A DNA stretch of 64,000 nt from Isoetes taiwanensis (lineage: Eukaryota > Streptophyta > Lycopodiopsida > Isoetales > Isoetaceae). Both the position numbers and the translations under genes were made by a program. The notes under the pieces were generated by a model that was not told where the DNA came from, made no database searches, and saw only the letters and a program-made list of their open reading frames with translations. Numbering within the stretch: position 1 is the stretch's first letter; the number at the start of each line of letters is the position of its first letter. Shown piece after piece: positions 45,376-56,722 of the stretch. The stretch is taken from assembly GCA_021234155.1 (NCBI GenBank), contig JAJEKV010000177.1, positions 434,001 to 498,000 of the forward strand. The letters are read 5' to 3'.

Positions 45376-46197
45376 TTGATTTACTTACACAAACGGATTT
45401 GGCCGCTGGATCATTATCAAGGGGTTGAGTTGCCAAGAGGGTCAACTAGGCACACTCGTCATAATTGGTATCAGAGAATGTTGGATCTTTGGGTGCTGCA
45501 TTATGAATTATAGGATTTCATGTTTAGATGCTTGGGTATTGACATGGAGAACACAGATTAAATTGAGGTTGTAATGGTTTTTTTGGATGTAGATAAGAAT
45601 AGAATAGAGAATTGCTCCATCATCTGCATAGGAAATCATAGTCATCTAGTCATGTTTGATTCACAATAGCTTGGTTTCTTCTAAATTTTGAGTACTAAAA
45701 TGAAAGCATGCCAAGAGATTGAAAGGGACATCTTTGTATTTGGATTTTTGACCTTACACAACACGTAGCAAGATTCTAGGATTTACAAATGATTCTGGAC
45801 ATTCAAAAGAAGTGGTAAGGCTACATTGATCCATAGAAAACTACGCATCTTACAGCACCACATGCAATATTTGCCGATACATTTCATTATGCTACAACAA
45901 CTTATAGTGTTTCAAATGCCTATTACAAAATTTTGTTGGGAAAAAAAATTTAATAAAAAATAGAGGATTTTTCTGCGTGTCAAAATATTGTGAGAACATT
46001 GCATGGTTGTAATATTTAAGTAATTGAAAAGCTCTCACGGATCTACAACTTCCAGATCTGGAGGCAGCCATGGCTGATGCAAGAAGCTGGCAGCCTGGCC
46101 AGTCTTTGCCCAACTGGCTGGCCTCCCCCCTCTTCAGAAGCATTGAGCTCTCATTATCCCTATCCCTAGGGATTTGCTGCCACTTCTGCCTAATATG
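45376..46197. other. Spacer; primer-binding-site-like word
   Basis: TTGGTATCAGAG at 45463-45475 resembles the initiator-Met tRNA primer site of plant LTR retrotransposons, but no LTR or gag could be recognised next to it. The remainder is AT-rich with no supported gene. Confidence 0.3.
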
Positions 46198-46292
46198 GAG
46201 GAGCTAATTAAACAATGCCATGCCTTGCAAACACTCAAACATCTGAAGAGACTCCTTATATCGAGACCTATAAGGAGATTTTCCAATAAAGG
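46198..46292 (-). pseudogene. F-box motif remnant
   Basis: Minus-strand PLLENLLIGLDIRSLFRCLS, then VCKAWHCLISS, fits the F-box consensus (L-P-x-x-L-L-x-x-I-L-x-R-L, S-L-x-R-C-x-x-V-C-K-x-W-x-x-L-I). A stop stands just before it and the following sequence shows no kelch or LRR repeats. It is probably a leftover of an F-box gene that once coded for an SCF ubiquitin-ligase adaptor. Confidence 0.45.
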
Positions 46293-46935
46293 TTTTCAGA
46301 TCACTGACCCCAAGTTACCCACTTCCACATTTGAGAATAGTCTCTTTCTCCTCTTCATCACAATCTCTGTTGTAGAACCATCCATGACCTGCCTAATCAT
46401 ATCTATTACATATAGATTGCAAAATAGCTCGTTGTTTTGTGCTCTTTCTAATTACAAAAGTCAACATTTAAGAAATGGGTCTAAAAAAAAGACCTTGAAA
46501 CTTCAGACTGAAAACAGGCTTCTATTTTTATTGCGGAGCATATGTCTCATAGCCAGAATGATCCAATCGCGTACAAGCTCGCCTCTACAAGCACAAGTGG
46601 GTTTTGCTGAGTTGCTTTAAGATGGGGAAGGAAAATCATCTTATATATACATATATATACATTATAAAATTATCCTGTAAGTATGTATGTCATGCATCAA
46701 ACATGGACGGCTCAGATTTGCCACGTGGCATGCCAAGTCTGCTTTTTTGAATGCAAAAAAGTGCCATAATGACTCCTTGAAAAGGTGTGTCAACCACGGG
46801 GAGAAATTTTTGAAACGCCGTAATTTTTCGTTTGGTTTTTTTTCCTTCTAGCTATGCCCTCTGAAGCCTTCCTTCTTTCTGTTTCGGCGTCCTGCCCTGC
46901 CCAATAGTGGGTCTCCATAAAGTAGCAGAAAATCC

Positions 46936-47110
46936 TCTGATGTTCAAGCTTTTAGGTCGGAAGATGGCGTTTGGAATACCCGGGCAAGAGTTCTTGGGGG
47001 AGGAACTTGCATAAACGCCGGATTTTACAGCAGAGCAAGCCAGGAATATGTCAGACATGCGGGCCGGATGAATCTTTGGTTAATGAATCATATGAATGGA
47101 TTGAGCAACG
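46936..47110 (+). pseudogene. HOTHEAD-like GMC oxidoreductase exon fragment
   Basis: Plus-strand SEDGVWNTRARVLGGGTCIN, then AGFYSRASQEYVR, matches the FAD-binding GMC signature region of plant HOTHEAD/mandelonitrile-lyase-like proteins (x-x-D-G-V-x-N-x-R-A-R-V-L-G-G-x-S-x-I-N-A-G-F-Y-S-R). After a frameshift near 47060 the match continues as LVNESYEWIE. Nothing upstream or downstream belongs to the same protein: the N-terminal dinucleotide fold and catalytic C-terminus are missing. It is a lone fragment of about 175 bp. Confidence 0.75.
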
Positions 47111-48151
47111 GAATTTTCAAATTAGAGGACTAGGAAAATTAGAAAAACTCTAAAAAATTACTAGTTTTTCGCCGGACTTCCTTCTCCCACTTCCTTCCCT
47201 TCCGTTGTGAGGAAGCATACATCCCAAATCCAATTCCAATCTCCAATGCTGGCATTTCAAACCCTAGATTCTCAAATTCTCAAATTCTCAAATTCTTTTA
47301 CGAGATTGGAATTGGCAGAATTGACATTTCGAATTCTGTCAATTAGTTTTGCAGCTTGAATGATTGTTCCATCACAGAGGCACGAAGAAGGGCCAAGAGG
47401 TACACACTGACATTGTATAAAAGGGAGTGGTGAATACCTTCTTCCATCAATGGTTTTTCGTAAATGAGCTTCCAGTTCGTATTTTGAAGCTTTTTAAACA
47501 AGCATCTGCTCTGGAACATATGCTGAAAATGAATACAAGTTGTGCTGGAATTGCAACTAATGAGATTTGCTAGGTTTAATCAGTTCCATGTACAATGCAC
47601 ATTTTTGCCAATATAAAGATGATGCATGTTTATTTAGATATAAAGTAATGCATTGAAGCAAGACAAATTTCACTCTTGCAGGCAAGGTGGAGTAGAACGT
47701 AAATAGAAGGAATGACATGAGATCTGATATCGTCCACATGTATGATCTCTAATATGATGTCCGATGAAGGCACGTTCAAGAAACTGGGGCTGAAAACTTA
47801 CATGCCCTCAGAAAAAAAAGAATTCTATGATTTTTTAAATTCGAGAAGGCATGGCATGTAATTTCTAGGTTGCAATCTCAGACTAGTTTAGTTTTTTCCA
47901 CAACTAGGTTTCTTCAACCAATGATGGTCAGTGCTTGAACTACATGACCTGGAAATGGATGTCTACTTATTCATACTGGAAAAAATATCAAATATTAGCG
48001 GTTTTTCCTCATTCCTTGATTGAAGCTAGAGTCTAAGGCAAATTCTTCATAGGTTAGTATCTCTTAGGAGAAATGACTTTGGCCTTTTTGATAGATGTCC
48101 AAGATGGCAATTGAAATCATTCTGCAAGCCTATACATTTGCTCGCCGTTCA

Positions 48152-48155
<4 letters not shown>
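47111..48155. other. Spacer, no gene recognised
   Basis: A TATA-like GTATAAAAGGGAG is present at 47415-47427, and three tandem copies of CTCAAATTCT at 47270-47300. The rest is AT-rich with chance ORFs. Confidence 0.4.
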
Positions 48156-48192
<37 letters not shown>

Positions 48193-50968
48193 TAAGAATT
48201 GGTTTTTCCATTAATCAAGAGAAACAGTACATGGTTGACCTGCTAAAAATAGCATAGATCAATGAAACAAAATGTCCCTAGATTGTGTCCATCACCATGA
48301 GGTGAGTGGAGAACTAGTAAAAGATGTAATCAGAGTTAAAGATTGACCCGTTAATAAGTCAAAATTAGCAATTAACAGTCTGTTGATGAAGGAAAAAGAG
48401 TCACGACCCCAGCAAACTTCTGCAATTACCTGTACTAGCCAAAACCAAAACAAGATTAGGAAGCAAGATTGAGCAAAGGATGTTCAGGTTGGTGAGAAAA
48501 CAATCCCAGGAGTTCCGATCTAGGTTTAGGATATTGGCAGGTTTAAGAGCAAAGGGAGTCCAATTTGGCATTAAAGTATGCATAGAAAGGTGCAGCAGAT
48601 CCAAAAATGTAGGAGTCTTCGGTCTTGTCAGCAATGTCATCAATGCAAGACGACTCAAATTCACATAAGCAGAGTAAGGAACCATATAGATCTGCCAAAA
48701 GTCTATGCGTATAGTACTGCTCCCTGTATCTTGAGAACTAGTTCACTGATATGTAATAGTGGTACATAGATAAGAAGTCAAACATGCAGAACATCTGGGT
48801 CACTTCTCTGCAGAATGCTTCAGGTAGACTTGATTTCATGCCTATAGCAGATTCAGATCTATTTATGCTGCTCCAGAAAAGCTCAAGTTCTTGATCCGCG
48901 TCCTTCTTGGTGTCACCCAACTCCACAAGGCTTTCTTTACAAACTCTTAGATATGCTAGCATCATCAAAAAATACAGAGTTAGAATTAATAACACATAAA
49001 TTAGAGACAAACAAATCAAAAGCCCCCCTAAAGGCACCAATTGAGTCCCACTTCCTGTTATATTTGTCACCCAATTTCCTTTTGTGAGCTGTTGCAGTAG
49101 ATTCAATATCCAGCTGGAAATGCATCTTAATCCAAAAGATAGAGAAGTTTTTTTTACCATACACAACTCTATTTCTTGCTTTTCAAATATTCCATAAGGC
49201 AATGAACATAATAGTATTGGCAAAGGCACAATTGTTTTGAATATAGGATAAGAGATTGCCATTAACTTTCATAGGGAAGAGGAAGCCTAGCTTTTCATTG
49301 AACCAAGACCAGAAAGAATTAAGCTTAGGACAGAGAAAAATGTGCTCAGTGCTCTCTTCCATACTGCAACCAAGCTGGCAATTTGGGAAAATGTTCTCAT
49401 ATCTTCTGGAGGTCATTTGTAAAGTAGAAATACTCTTGTTTGCCAGTAACCAGATAAAGAAACTTAACTTAGAAAAACAATAAGAGTGCCACACTTCATA
49501 AAACAGAATCTTACCATCCTCCTCAGAAATAGACCATTTGGATGAAGCCTTTGAGGGAGCAGCAGATTCATTAATGATTGAGTAGATCTTGCTTACCTTA
49601 TAATGACATTTGCCATCCAAGTTCCAGTTAGTTGCTTTAGGCACCACATTATTAAGCCAAAGGTAAGGAAGAATGGATCTGATATGGTAATATATCTTTC
49701 TGTCACTTGAGGTACCTTGCAAAATTCTCCTAAAGGCTGTCCAAGAAATAAATTTACCATCTAAGTATAGATCACCCAGGAACCTGAAACCATGATCAGT
49801 CCACTTTTTATAAATTCTTGGGTGCCTCAGGGCCATAACATTGTTTGCATGATCACTAAGGATAGGATTCCAGAAAATAGACATTTGAAGGTTAAGGTCA
49901 TTAGGGACAGCATATTCAAAGCAAGATTGAACTTTATTCCAGGCCATGATTATATTCCTCATGAGAGGGGAAGTATTAGAACCAGGGTGGAGATTATTGA
50001 AGGAGAAATCAGGCAAGATATGACTTAAGGAAGGGAAGGGTGACCATCCACATGAGAGTTTTGAAGCCAGAATTTTACAAATTGAGAAGCAGGACTAGAA
50101 TTAGACACAAGAGAATTCCACACATATTTCCCAGCCAGGGCACAAGCCTGCAGATGAAGATCCTTACAGCCTAGACCACCATTTTTCCTTGGCTTGGCAA
50201 CATAATTCCAACCTACTACTAAGTGAGACCCCTTCCATATGAATCTTCTTACTAATTTCTCAATTTCCTGATAGGTAGCTTTAGGAGCCACTAGGGCAGA
50301 AGAAAAGTAGATGTGAGAGCTAGCAAGGACTGAATTAGCAATAATAGTCCTACCTGCAAAAGATAGACCCCCTCTAAAATGATTCAACTTCTTCTTAATT
50401 CTATCAATGATAGGTTGCCAAAGACCTTTCAAGGAAGGATTAAGAGAGAGAGGCATTCCCAACAAAGTAGAAGCTTGATTACAGTTGAGGACCTTGATAT
50501 CAGCAAAGTTTGGCTGAATATTATCTCCTATGATGACAGATTTTGCCAGATTTAGATTCACACCAGAGGCAGCTGAGAATTGCTTGATGATTTCCAAGAA
50601 AGTTTCAATATTAGAGAGATCAGCATCAAGGAAAGCAAAGGTATCATCAGCATATTGAGAAATGGTAAGACAATCCTCACTGTTGGGCATCTGAAGACCC
50701 CTAATCTCCCCAAGATTTTTCAAATGAATTACAGCCCTTGTAAGCATTTCAGCCACAATTAAGAAGAGGTATGGAGCAAGGGGGCAGCCCTGTCTGACAC
50801 CACGAGAAAGAGGGAAGAAATGAGAGGGAGATCCATTGACAATGACAGCAGAGTTTGAGTGAATGTTCAGACCATGAATTAAAAGCCTGAGTTTAGGATG
50901 AAAGCCAAACTTAGTGAGAGCAATGACAAGGAAATCCCATCTAACAGTGTCAAAAGCTCTCTTGATTA
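48156..50968 (-). mobile_element. LINE, 3' part: RT, zf-RVT, 3' end and poly(A); split by the large element
   Basis: Poly-T at 48156-48187 is the tail. ORF2 at about 50966-49183 includes AFDTVRWDF, GVRQGCPLAPYLF, the catalytic YADD near 50655, SLKGLWQPIIDRIKKKLNHF, and a zf-RVT segment (LANKSISTLQMTSRR, C-Q-L-G-C, H-I-F-L-C). A frameshift separates 50025 and 50016. The family is close to the LINE at 28309-36407, with the same motif order and spacing. The remaining 5' part continues at 61358-64000 on the other side of the large element. Confidence 0.85.
50963..50968. repeat. Target duplication TGATTA, left
   Basis: TGATTA directly outside the left end of the large element. The same six bases follow its right end at 61358-61363. 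Confidence 0.7.
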
Positions 50969-50986
50969 AGCATGATTTCATTAATT
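50969..50986. repeat. Terminal inverted repeat, left end of right copy
   Basis: AGCATGATTTCATTAATT; identical to the end of the left copy at 9983-10000 on the opposite strand. Confidence 0.75.
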
Positions 50987-51204
50987 GGATAAAATAACGC
51001 AATTTTGAGAATTTTGAGCACACCTTATTTGCTCAAGCACGAATACTTTCACCTAGTACTCGACCCCAACAAACATGAGGTAATTAACATACACATATAC
51101 ATACAAATTTTGTGTTATACTTGTACGTGTACATGACACTCGTATAAGCTCAATAATGGCCCTACATTGTACGCCAATAATTCACATCAATAATTTTACT
51201 TCAC

Positions 51205-51212
51205 TATAAAAA
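51205..51212 (+). promoter_or_regulatory. TATA box of C1 (right copy)
   Basis: TTCACTATAAAAACGGCTTC, 36 bp before the ATG at 51248; the same context as in the left copy. Confidence 0.7.
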
Positions 51213-51247
51213 CGGCTTCACGAGGGGGTAGAGGCCATTCATCTTCC

Positions 51248-51494
51248 ATGGCTTCCTCGATGCCTCGTCCAGAGCACATCTGCTCTTTCAAGTGTTACTT
51301 GAGCTACAACGATCTGGGCGAATGCACTAGAAATAGCGTTAAGCTTGATCCATGGCTCTTATCTAAAGCTGATGGACCTGCTAGTGCTTGCGTGAAGCTC
51401 ACTTTCAGCGTTAAAGTCCATATTTATTGGCTTCCCCGATCGGGATATCTATGAGCTGAATGGCATCACGAGCTTTGATGTTGATGACGAGTGA
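51248..51494 (+). pseudogene. Small gene C1 of the large element (right copy, one frameshift)
   Basis: Starts MASSMPRPEHICSFKCYLSY, then NDLGECTRNSVKLDPWLLSK and KVHIYWLP; a +1 shift near 51440 leads to an early stop at 51454. In the other frame the tail runs IYELNGIT to DDE-stop at 51494, as in the left copy. The two C1 copies therefore share length, ends and motif order but carry different single indels, so their ancestor was an intact gene of about 80 codons. No known family. Confidence 0.6.
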
Positions 51495-51830
51495 ATCTGC
51501 ACCTGCTAATAATGTAATAATGACATGGGTACCTAATAACTAAGTAAGGATGTAATAGCATTCTGATTAAGGATGTAATATCACGTACCTTAACTGAGTA
51601 TATTGTAACGATGTGCTATCCCACCTCCACTTATTCTGCAAGCTGTCATTGAATTCAATCATAGCTAAATTAAATCAAGCAAACATGTTTTGAAACATAC
51701 GCATATTAGTACGCATACATATATCCATACGAAAGATGTATTATACTTGTATTTATACAACGGTCTTATACACGAGCAATAATGGCGCCGAAGTCTACCC
51801 CAATAATTCACCTCAATAATTCTACCTCAC

Positions 51831-51837
51831 TATAAAA
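51831..51837 (+). promoter_or_regulatory. TATA box of C2 (right copy)
   Basis: CTCACTATAAAAAAGCTTCT, 38 bp before the ATG at 51875. Confidence 0.65.
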
Positions 51838-51874
51838 AAGCTTCTCACTTGGGGCTAAAGTTCATTCCTCTCAC

Positions 51875-52113
51875 ATGGGATTATTTGCCTTCATCAATTC
51901 ACCACATCGAGGCGATCAAGTGCTCAATGAGCCACTCGATCTTGTTGGTTGCCCTAGACAGCATCTTCTTCTTGATCCCTACCGCTAAGAAAAGCTTTGG
52001 GCCGAGATTCGTTGCCTAGCGTCAATTAGTGTAATGATCCATCTGATTTGGCTTCCGAAATAATGAGCTATGAGATATCGTGGATCACTACTACAGATCC
52101 TCAAGATGAATGA
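51875..52113 (+). pseudogene. Small gene C2 of the large element (right copy, degraded)
   Basis: Nucleotide match to the intact left C2 (8994-8752): ATCGAGGCGATCAAGTGCTC, CTTCTTGATCCCTACC and ATCCATCTGATTTGGCTTCC are recognisable, but small deletions break the frame from the first codons onward. It ends near a GATGAATGA at 52113. It adjoins the 3' end of gene B, which comes from the other strand. Confidence 0.6.
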
Positions 52114-52250
52114 ATCACTTGCTTAGCATTGTATAGTGTAAGAGCTCTTGTGTTGAGATGGAAAACGCAGAGCTAACAAATAATAACTAGTCTATTGTAA
52201 CTTTCATGTTATGAATGATATAGTAATTATGTAAAAGAGCATTGCATACC

Positions 52251-55197
52251 TCAAGAGTTTTCATCATCGTCCTTAGCTTCTTTAGCCACTAATTCTTGCA
52301 ACCGAGCCCAACACTACTTGGGGATCACCACTTGACAATGGCCTGGTCTCTACGGCCCAACTATAGTCTATTGTTTTCAAAGGTTGGTAGCGTGGCGGGT
52401 CATTAGGATTGGGTCTCCAATTCTTGCTCCAACAATCCCTATATTTGCATTGCATATGAGGTTCCCTTTCCGCAACAGTTCAAACCAAGAGACAAACACC
52501 TCTTCATAATGTGGGAGATTAGGGTCCTCATCGGGTCCTCTTCGGCAAAAAGCCATCCATGTCGCGCTTATCATGTGGTCTGATTAGCAAGAGCATTCCC
52601 TTCTTGACATCTTGGTAGGGGTCAATATTTCAACTGGGTTCTTGGGTCTACCCGAAAAGGCCCTACGTAATGAGATGCTTCAATGTGCTCATCCACAAAC
52701 ACTCTTTCGGTTCTTCCAATGCACTTTGCCCGGTGCTGGGCGAAAATCTGAATGACAAATTTCTACTGGCTGCACGTCACCAAGCACTCGCGCAAGAAGG
52801 TGGACCAAGAGTCAATAACTTCATTCATATATGTGTTGGACCATGACTTATCGCCAGCTCTAGAAATAGCTGCCCAAAGGCATCATGTACTTGGCAATAG
52901 AAGCTCTTAATGCACCTATATCTTTCAAGCTCCCATATGGTCGCGGGGACCTTAGGTGACCCTCTCGGAATCATAGGTAAACCTTGGGCATCCTCCTTCC
53001 ACATTCTCGATTCCCTTTTCAGGAGCCACTCCCTATGCCCCGGCCTCATCTTGTAGAACATTAGTGGCCATCCATCCTTCATGCAAAACTTGAAGAGTAG
53101 AGGTTCCAAGTGACCACATAAACGGTCCTTCTTATCGTGGATAAATCCTTTCACGAATTCCTTCCAATCGGGAACCTCTCACAAGGTAAGGTGAAGGAGC
53201 CTTTGAACTACACTTGCTGAAGAGTTGCATAAGCTCCGAATAGTCAATGCATCCGATCTTCTCATTAGAGTAGAGTAGTTTCCAAATAGGGCATCTATGT
53301 CATCGTGGGTGTGTCCAACCATCATGAATCCCAAAATTTGACTTGATCAAATACACCTAACCAAACCAAGTATGACAAGTAAGAGAAAAGATATCTATTC
53401 TTATTCGACCGAGCAATTATCTAGTCTGCAAGTAAAGCCTCCTAGGCAACTTGTTTTGCTACCATGGGGCCTTTGATAGGAGGCATAAAATCATTTCTAC
53501 CGCCATTCATCATTTTTGTCCTAAGGTTATCTCGTGGTTTAAAATTGCCGCACCCCACCGCTTTCGACTATCAAGATTCTCTCAAATGGCCCCAATTATC
53601 CTCGATTTATTCTCCGGTGTCTTCAAGGTATGATTCAAGGATCCCACATGAAAATTAGAATCATCAGGCCGAGGTCCAAAGAGAAGTGGCCCAAGGCACC
53701 TATACCATGGCCGTGCATGAGAGCACTGTAAATGACCGACCTTCATCGTTCACCCCTCCATACGGACTTTGCTAGCTTCTCTAGACGAGGGACCATGGTC
53801 TTATTCTGATCCATCTTATCATGTATAATGGTTAAAGCGTGCTCAGAGATCTATGCGACAAAGCTCTCGAGACCAAGAAAGGCTCCCCGCATGAAATCTG
53901 GGCGTCATATGTGATTTTCTCTCTATTGCAAGTACCCTTCTTTCGCTTTGGATCTCGGTCTTAGCAAGCTTTTCCTTTATGACAATACTGGTGTTACACT
54001 TGGAAAATGCTATCCTCTTAGCTATTGCTACCTCTGAATGATTCTCTTTCCAAGCGCATGAAATGACGAAGGAGGAATATGCTTGCCCGCATCATCTCTA
54101 GAACGGAAATATCTACTTCTTGGTGTATATCCTTCTTAGTCAAGACCGGCGGTAGCCTCTTAACATTTTGTTCAAGCTACCCTCGCCGTAATTTTCGAGC
54201 GATTGTGGCATCGCCTCTCTGCTTTTCATCTATGAACATGGATAGCACAAAGATTGCCGACCCAAAGTATGAGACCTTGGCTTCTTAGACCCGAAGATTT
54301 CCGTGCTCGCCGGCAATTCAGGGTCGTCATTGAAGAGCTTCTTCCACTTGTAAAAAGTGGAAATGGGAATGCCATAGGCTTTATGCCATGCTTTCACGCA
54401 CACCGCTTTGTTATTCAACATCGGTTTGCGGACTACACCATTTTCGAGCAAAGATCTAGCATGTTATATGCAAAAGTTGTGCCCGAGGACTTCATGTTCC
54501 AAAGAAAAGGTTCTCATGCAAGCTATCTCCCCGGATGTAAAATTTGTACAAAGATCGTTTCATGCAAAGATGATGACCTGAAGTCTAGAATAGCCTCAAA
54601 GACTAGTTTTTCTTTCACATTTAGTCCGTGGCCGGGCGGTTCTCGGTCTCCGATTGACCATGCCAGTAAGGTCTCTTTTTGGTGATGCCAATTTCGGGTC
54701 TAATGGAGTAAGGTTCATTCTCCACATCCTTCTCCTTCACCGCAACCACAAGAGTAGAAACTGGAATGTTATCAACGAGCACGAGGGCTATGGGCCATCT
54801 CACAAGGTCATGCAGTTGGGGCATTTTACGCACAGCCCGGCAAATAAGCATAGAGATCTTTTTTCGTGCATTGGAAAAATGTTCATGATAGTAGCGACTA
54901 TCGAGCCTTCCCCTAACTTCACGCCGACACAAAGATGGTTTGGATCGGCAAAAACGATAACACCATAGGCATAAGCCATGTAGCAAAGATTCATGCATGA
55001 GTGTGCACGCCTTCTCAACTAACTCATCTCTAGAAAGCCCTTGCACACGACATTAATTGCCTCATTAGTGGCTAACCCCTCATTCCCTCCGTCTCCGCCA
55101 CCATCCTTTTTATCCGACCGGTGGGGTGCAAGCTTCCTCATGTCTATCTAGTGGAGCAACAATGTCCTTCTTGTACCACAACACAAAAGTCCCCACA
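52251..55197 (-). pseudogene. Gene B: DUF7869-like candidate transposase, right copy
   Basis: Minus strand. The main frame starts at ATG near 55192 (MGEFVGTFVLWYKKDIV), where the left copy has TTG. Then come LSRDELVEKACTLMHESLLH, the cysteine region near 54560, GIPISTFYKWKKLFND near 54375, a second cysteine pair near 53990, and the acidic-motif core, with the D-N-x-S-x-x-N-K-N and G-H-T-H-D-D-I-D boxes at about 53420 and 53300 in broken frames. RPGHREWLLKRESRMWKEDA and the WMAFCRRGPDEDPNLPHYEE region follow. The stop corresponds to 52253-52251. Many frameshifts. It is colinear with the left copy, so domain order is confirmed by two independent copies. Confidence 0.65.
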
Positions 55198-55205
55198 AAT
55201 TCACC

Positions 55206-55379
55206 CATTTTTTTCTATTTCCAATTCGAATTGGTAGCGAATCGTCCATCCGAACATTCACAATTGAAACGACAACCATACCCTCCCCGGACAATTAATT
55301 GTGATGGCTTCGAATTGTGGACTCTTCCTTCGCCACCTTTTTTTCCCCAAAGCAGATACAAATGAATTACATCAGCCAT
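55206..55379 (-). CDS. Leader ORF in front of gene B (right copy)
   Basis: MADVIHLYLLWGKKGGEGRV at the start and SNWK-stop at the end, 57 codons or so. It matches the left leader ORF including the TAG. The main gene B ATG follows about 8 nt after the stop. The preceding TTGTTTGGAG is a poorer acceptor than the left copy's TTCTTTGTAG. Confidence 0.45.
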
Positions 55380-55489
55380 CCTCCAAACAAGAGGTCGTGA
55401 ATAGCGCCGCCGCCATCCTAGTGAGCGTAAAGCACCGTGATCATAAACCACTACAAAAATATGAACTGAAAAAATAAGAAATGGTCACG

Positions 55490-56722
55490 ACTTTCACCAC
55501 CGCGATCTTATCGAGCATGGGTAAGAACGTGGTCGCGCTTATTTGCAAGCATTCACACTAGCCGCTTTCAATAAGAACTCGTGCAAATCAAATTTCGAGG
55601 CTAGCTAGTGGGTTCAACTCAAAGTTATCGATATCCGGGAGTTCTTTGGTCAATAGCAAGTGTAGATGGTTGAAGGTATCGCGACCGCCGATCTCGTGGA
55701 GCACCAAAGTTAAACGATTGACTTACGTAATAAGGCATTACTCCTACCTCACGTATCACGGTGTTTAGTGTCATAAAAACAAAGTTTTAGTTTCATCCAC
55801 ATAGAGAAAGAAAGCATATACTTGAAACACGCTTACATTGTATAATAAACACACCAGAGTGCACAGCTTTTGCTTAGAACATCTATTTTTACATAGTTGC
55901 AACAAAGTATCGAGGTATCTTATCAATCCATGCAATACATAGTGAATGTTAGTGCGTAGACTTCGGAGGTTGCGCTTATAATTGAAATTCAAAGGCATTA
56001 CCGATACGTTGAGTTCACTTCGGAGGGATATGCATCGAGAATAGGCCTTTTACCTCGAAGAAACCCCCGAATTCGATGCGATTCTGCGAATTCGAGTGTG
56101 TAGTGGCGGATTGCAAGCGGATTTTCAAATACGCCCTCGTCGGCCAATGGATGCGAATTCGCAGCAAATCCTTGCCCAAACTTGGCCCGCTTTTAGGCGC
56201 AGCTCCAAATACTCGAAGATCTTGCAAAACAATGAAATTTGAATTGGCTTTTCCCCGCTTTCGAATTGGTTTGTTCTCGAATTCAAATTTTGCAGTCGCT
56301 GTCCGTCCGTAAACCGGATATTTTGGAGGCATTTATGGCTGGATAAAGTGTCAGGTCCGAAATTATGACCCGAAATTGAACGCGGACGTCCAAGTGGATA
56401 AAGACCTTTCGTACGGGTTACTGGCCTTTCCGGACGGGTATATTCGCACGACCGCATTAATGTCAGGGAATAAATACGAGCGGCCGGCCGGTAATTATTA
56501 CTGCCGGCGTACGACGCCATTATGGCTGGCACGTTTTTTCACGCGCCATCATGAGGGGCGGGCATTTAATTTCCGCGGCCGCGTTCTATAAATTGAAACT
56601 CAAAACATTCAAAAACTAATTTCTACTCCGCGATTTCATTCAAATACTAAGCGCCCGACCTCGAAAGCTCCCCACCCACTCCAAAACCCATATTTCAGAT
56701 CAAACCAAATACCAGCGATCCC
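55490..56722. other. Divergent promoter and leader region between genes B and A (right copy)
   Basis: Palindrome-type sites lie near 55494, 55530 and 55677 on the gene B side. The stretch 56332-56015 (minus) is open (MPPKYPVYGRTATAKFEFEN, KANSNFIVLQDL) and partly matches the left copy, so it may be a gene B leader exon. A TATA box for gene A lies at 56587-56593, with a leader of about 110 bp before its ATG. Confidence 0.4.
56587..56593 (+). promoter_or_regulatory. TATA box of gene A (right copy)
   Basis: TCTATAAATTG about 135 bp upstream of the gene A ATG, after a CCGCGGCCGCG run. Equivalent to 4174-4182 in the left copy. Confidence 0.55.

Noticed and set aside
45463-45475. LTR retrotransposon start at a tRNA-Met primer-site-like word
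   Set aside because: No LTR upstream and no gag downstream; a 12-base match alone is not sufficient.
46174-46620. 148-codon plus-strand ORF with a PPR-like start
   Set aside because: The other strand of its first part carries an F-box motif, which explains the composition better; the rest has no helical-repeat pattern.
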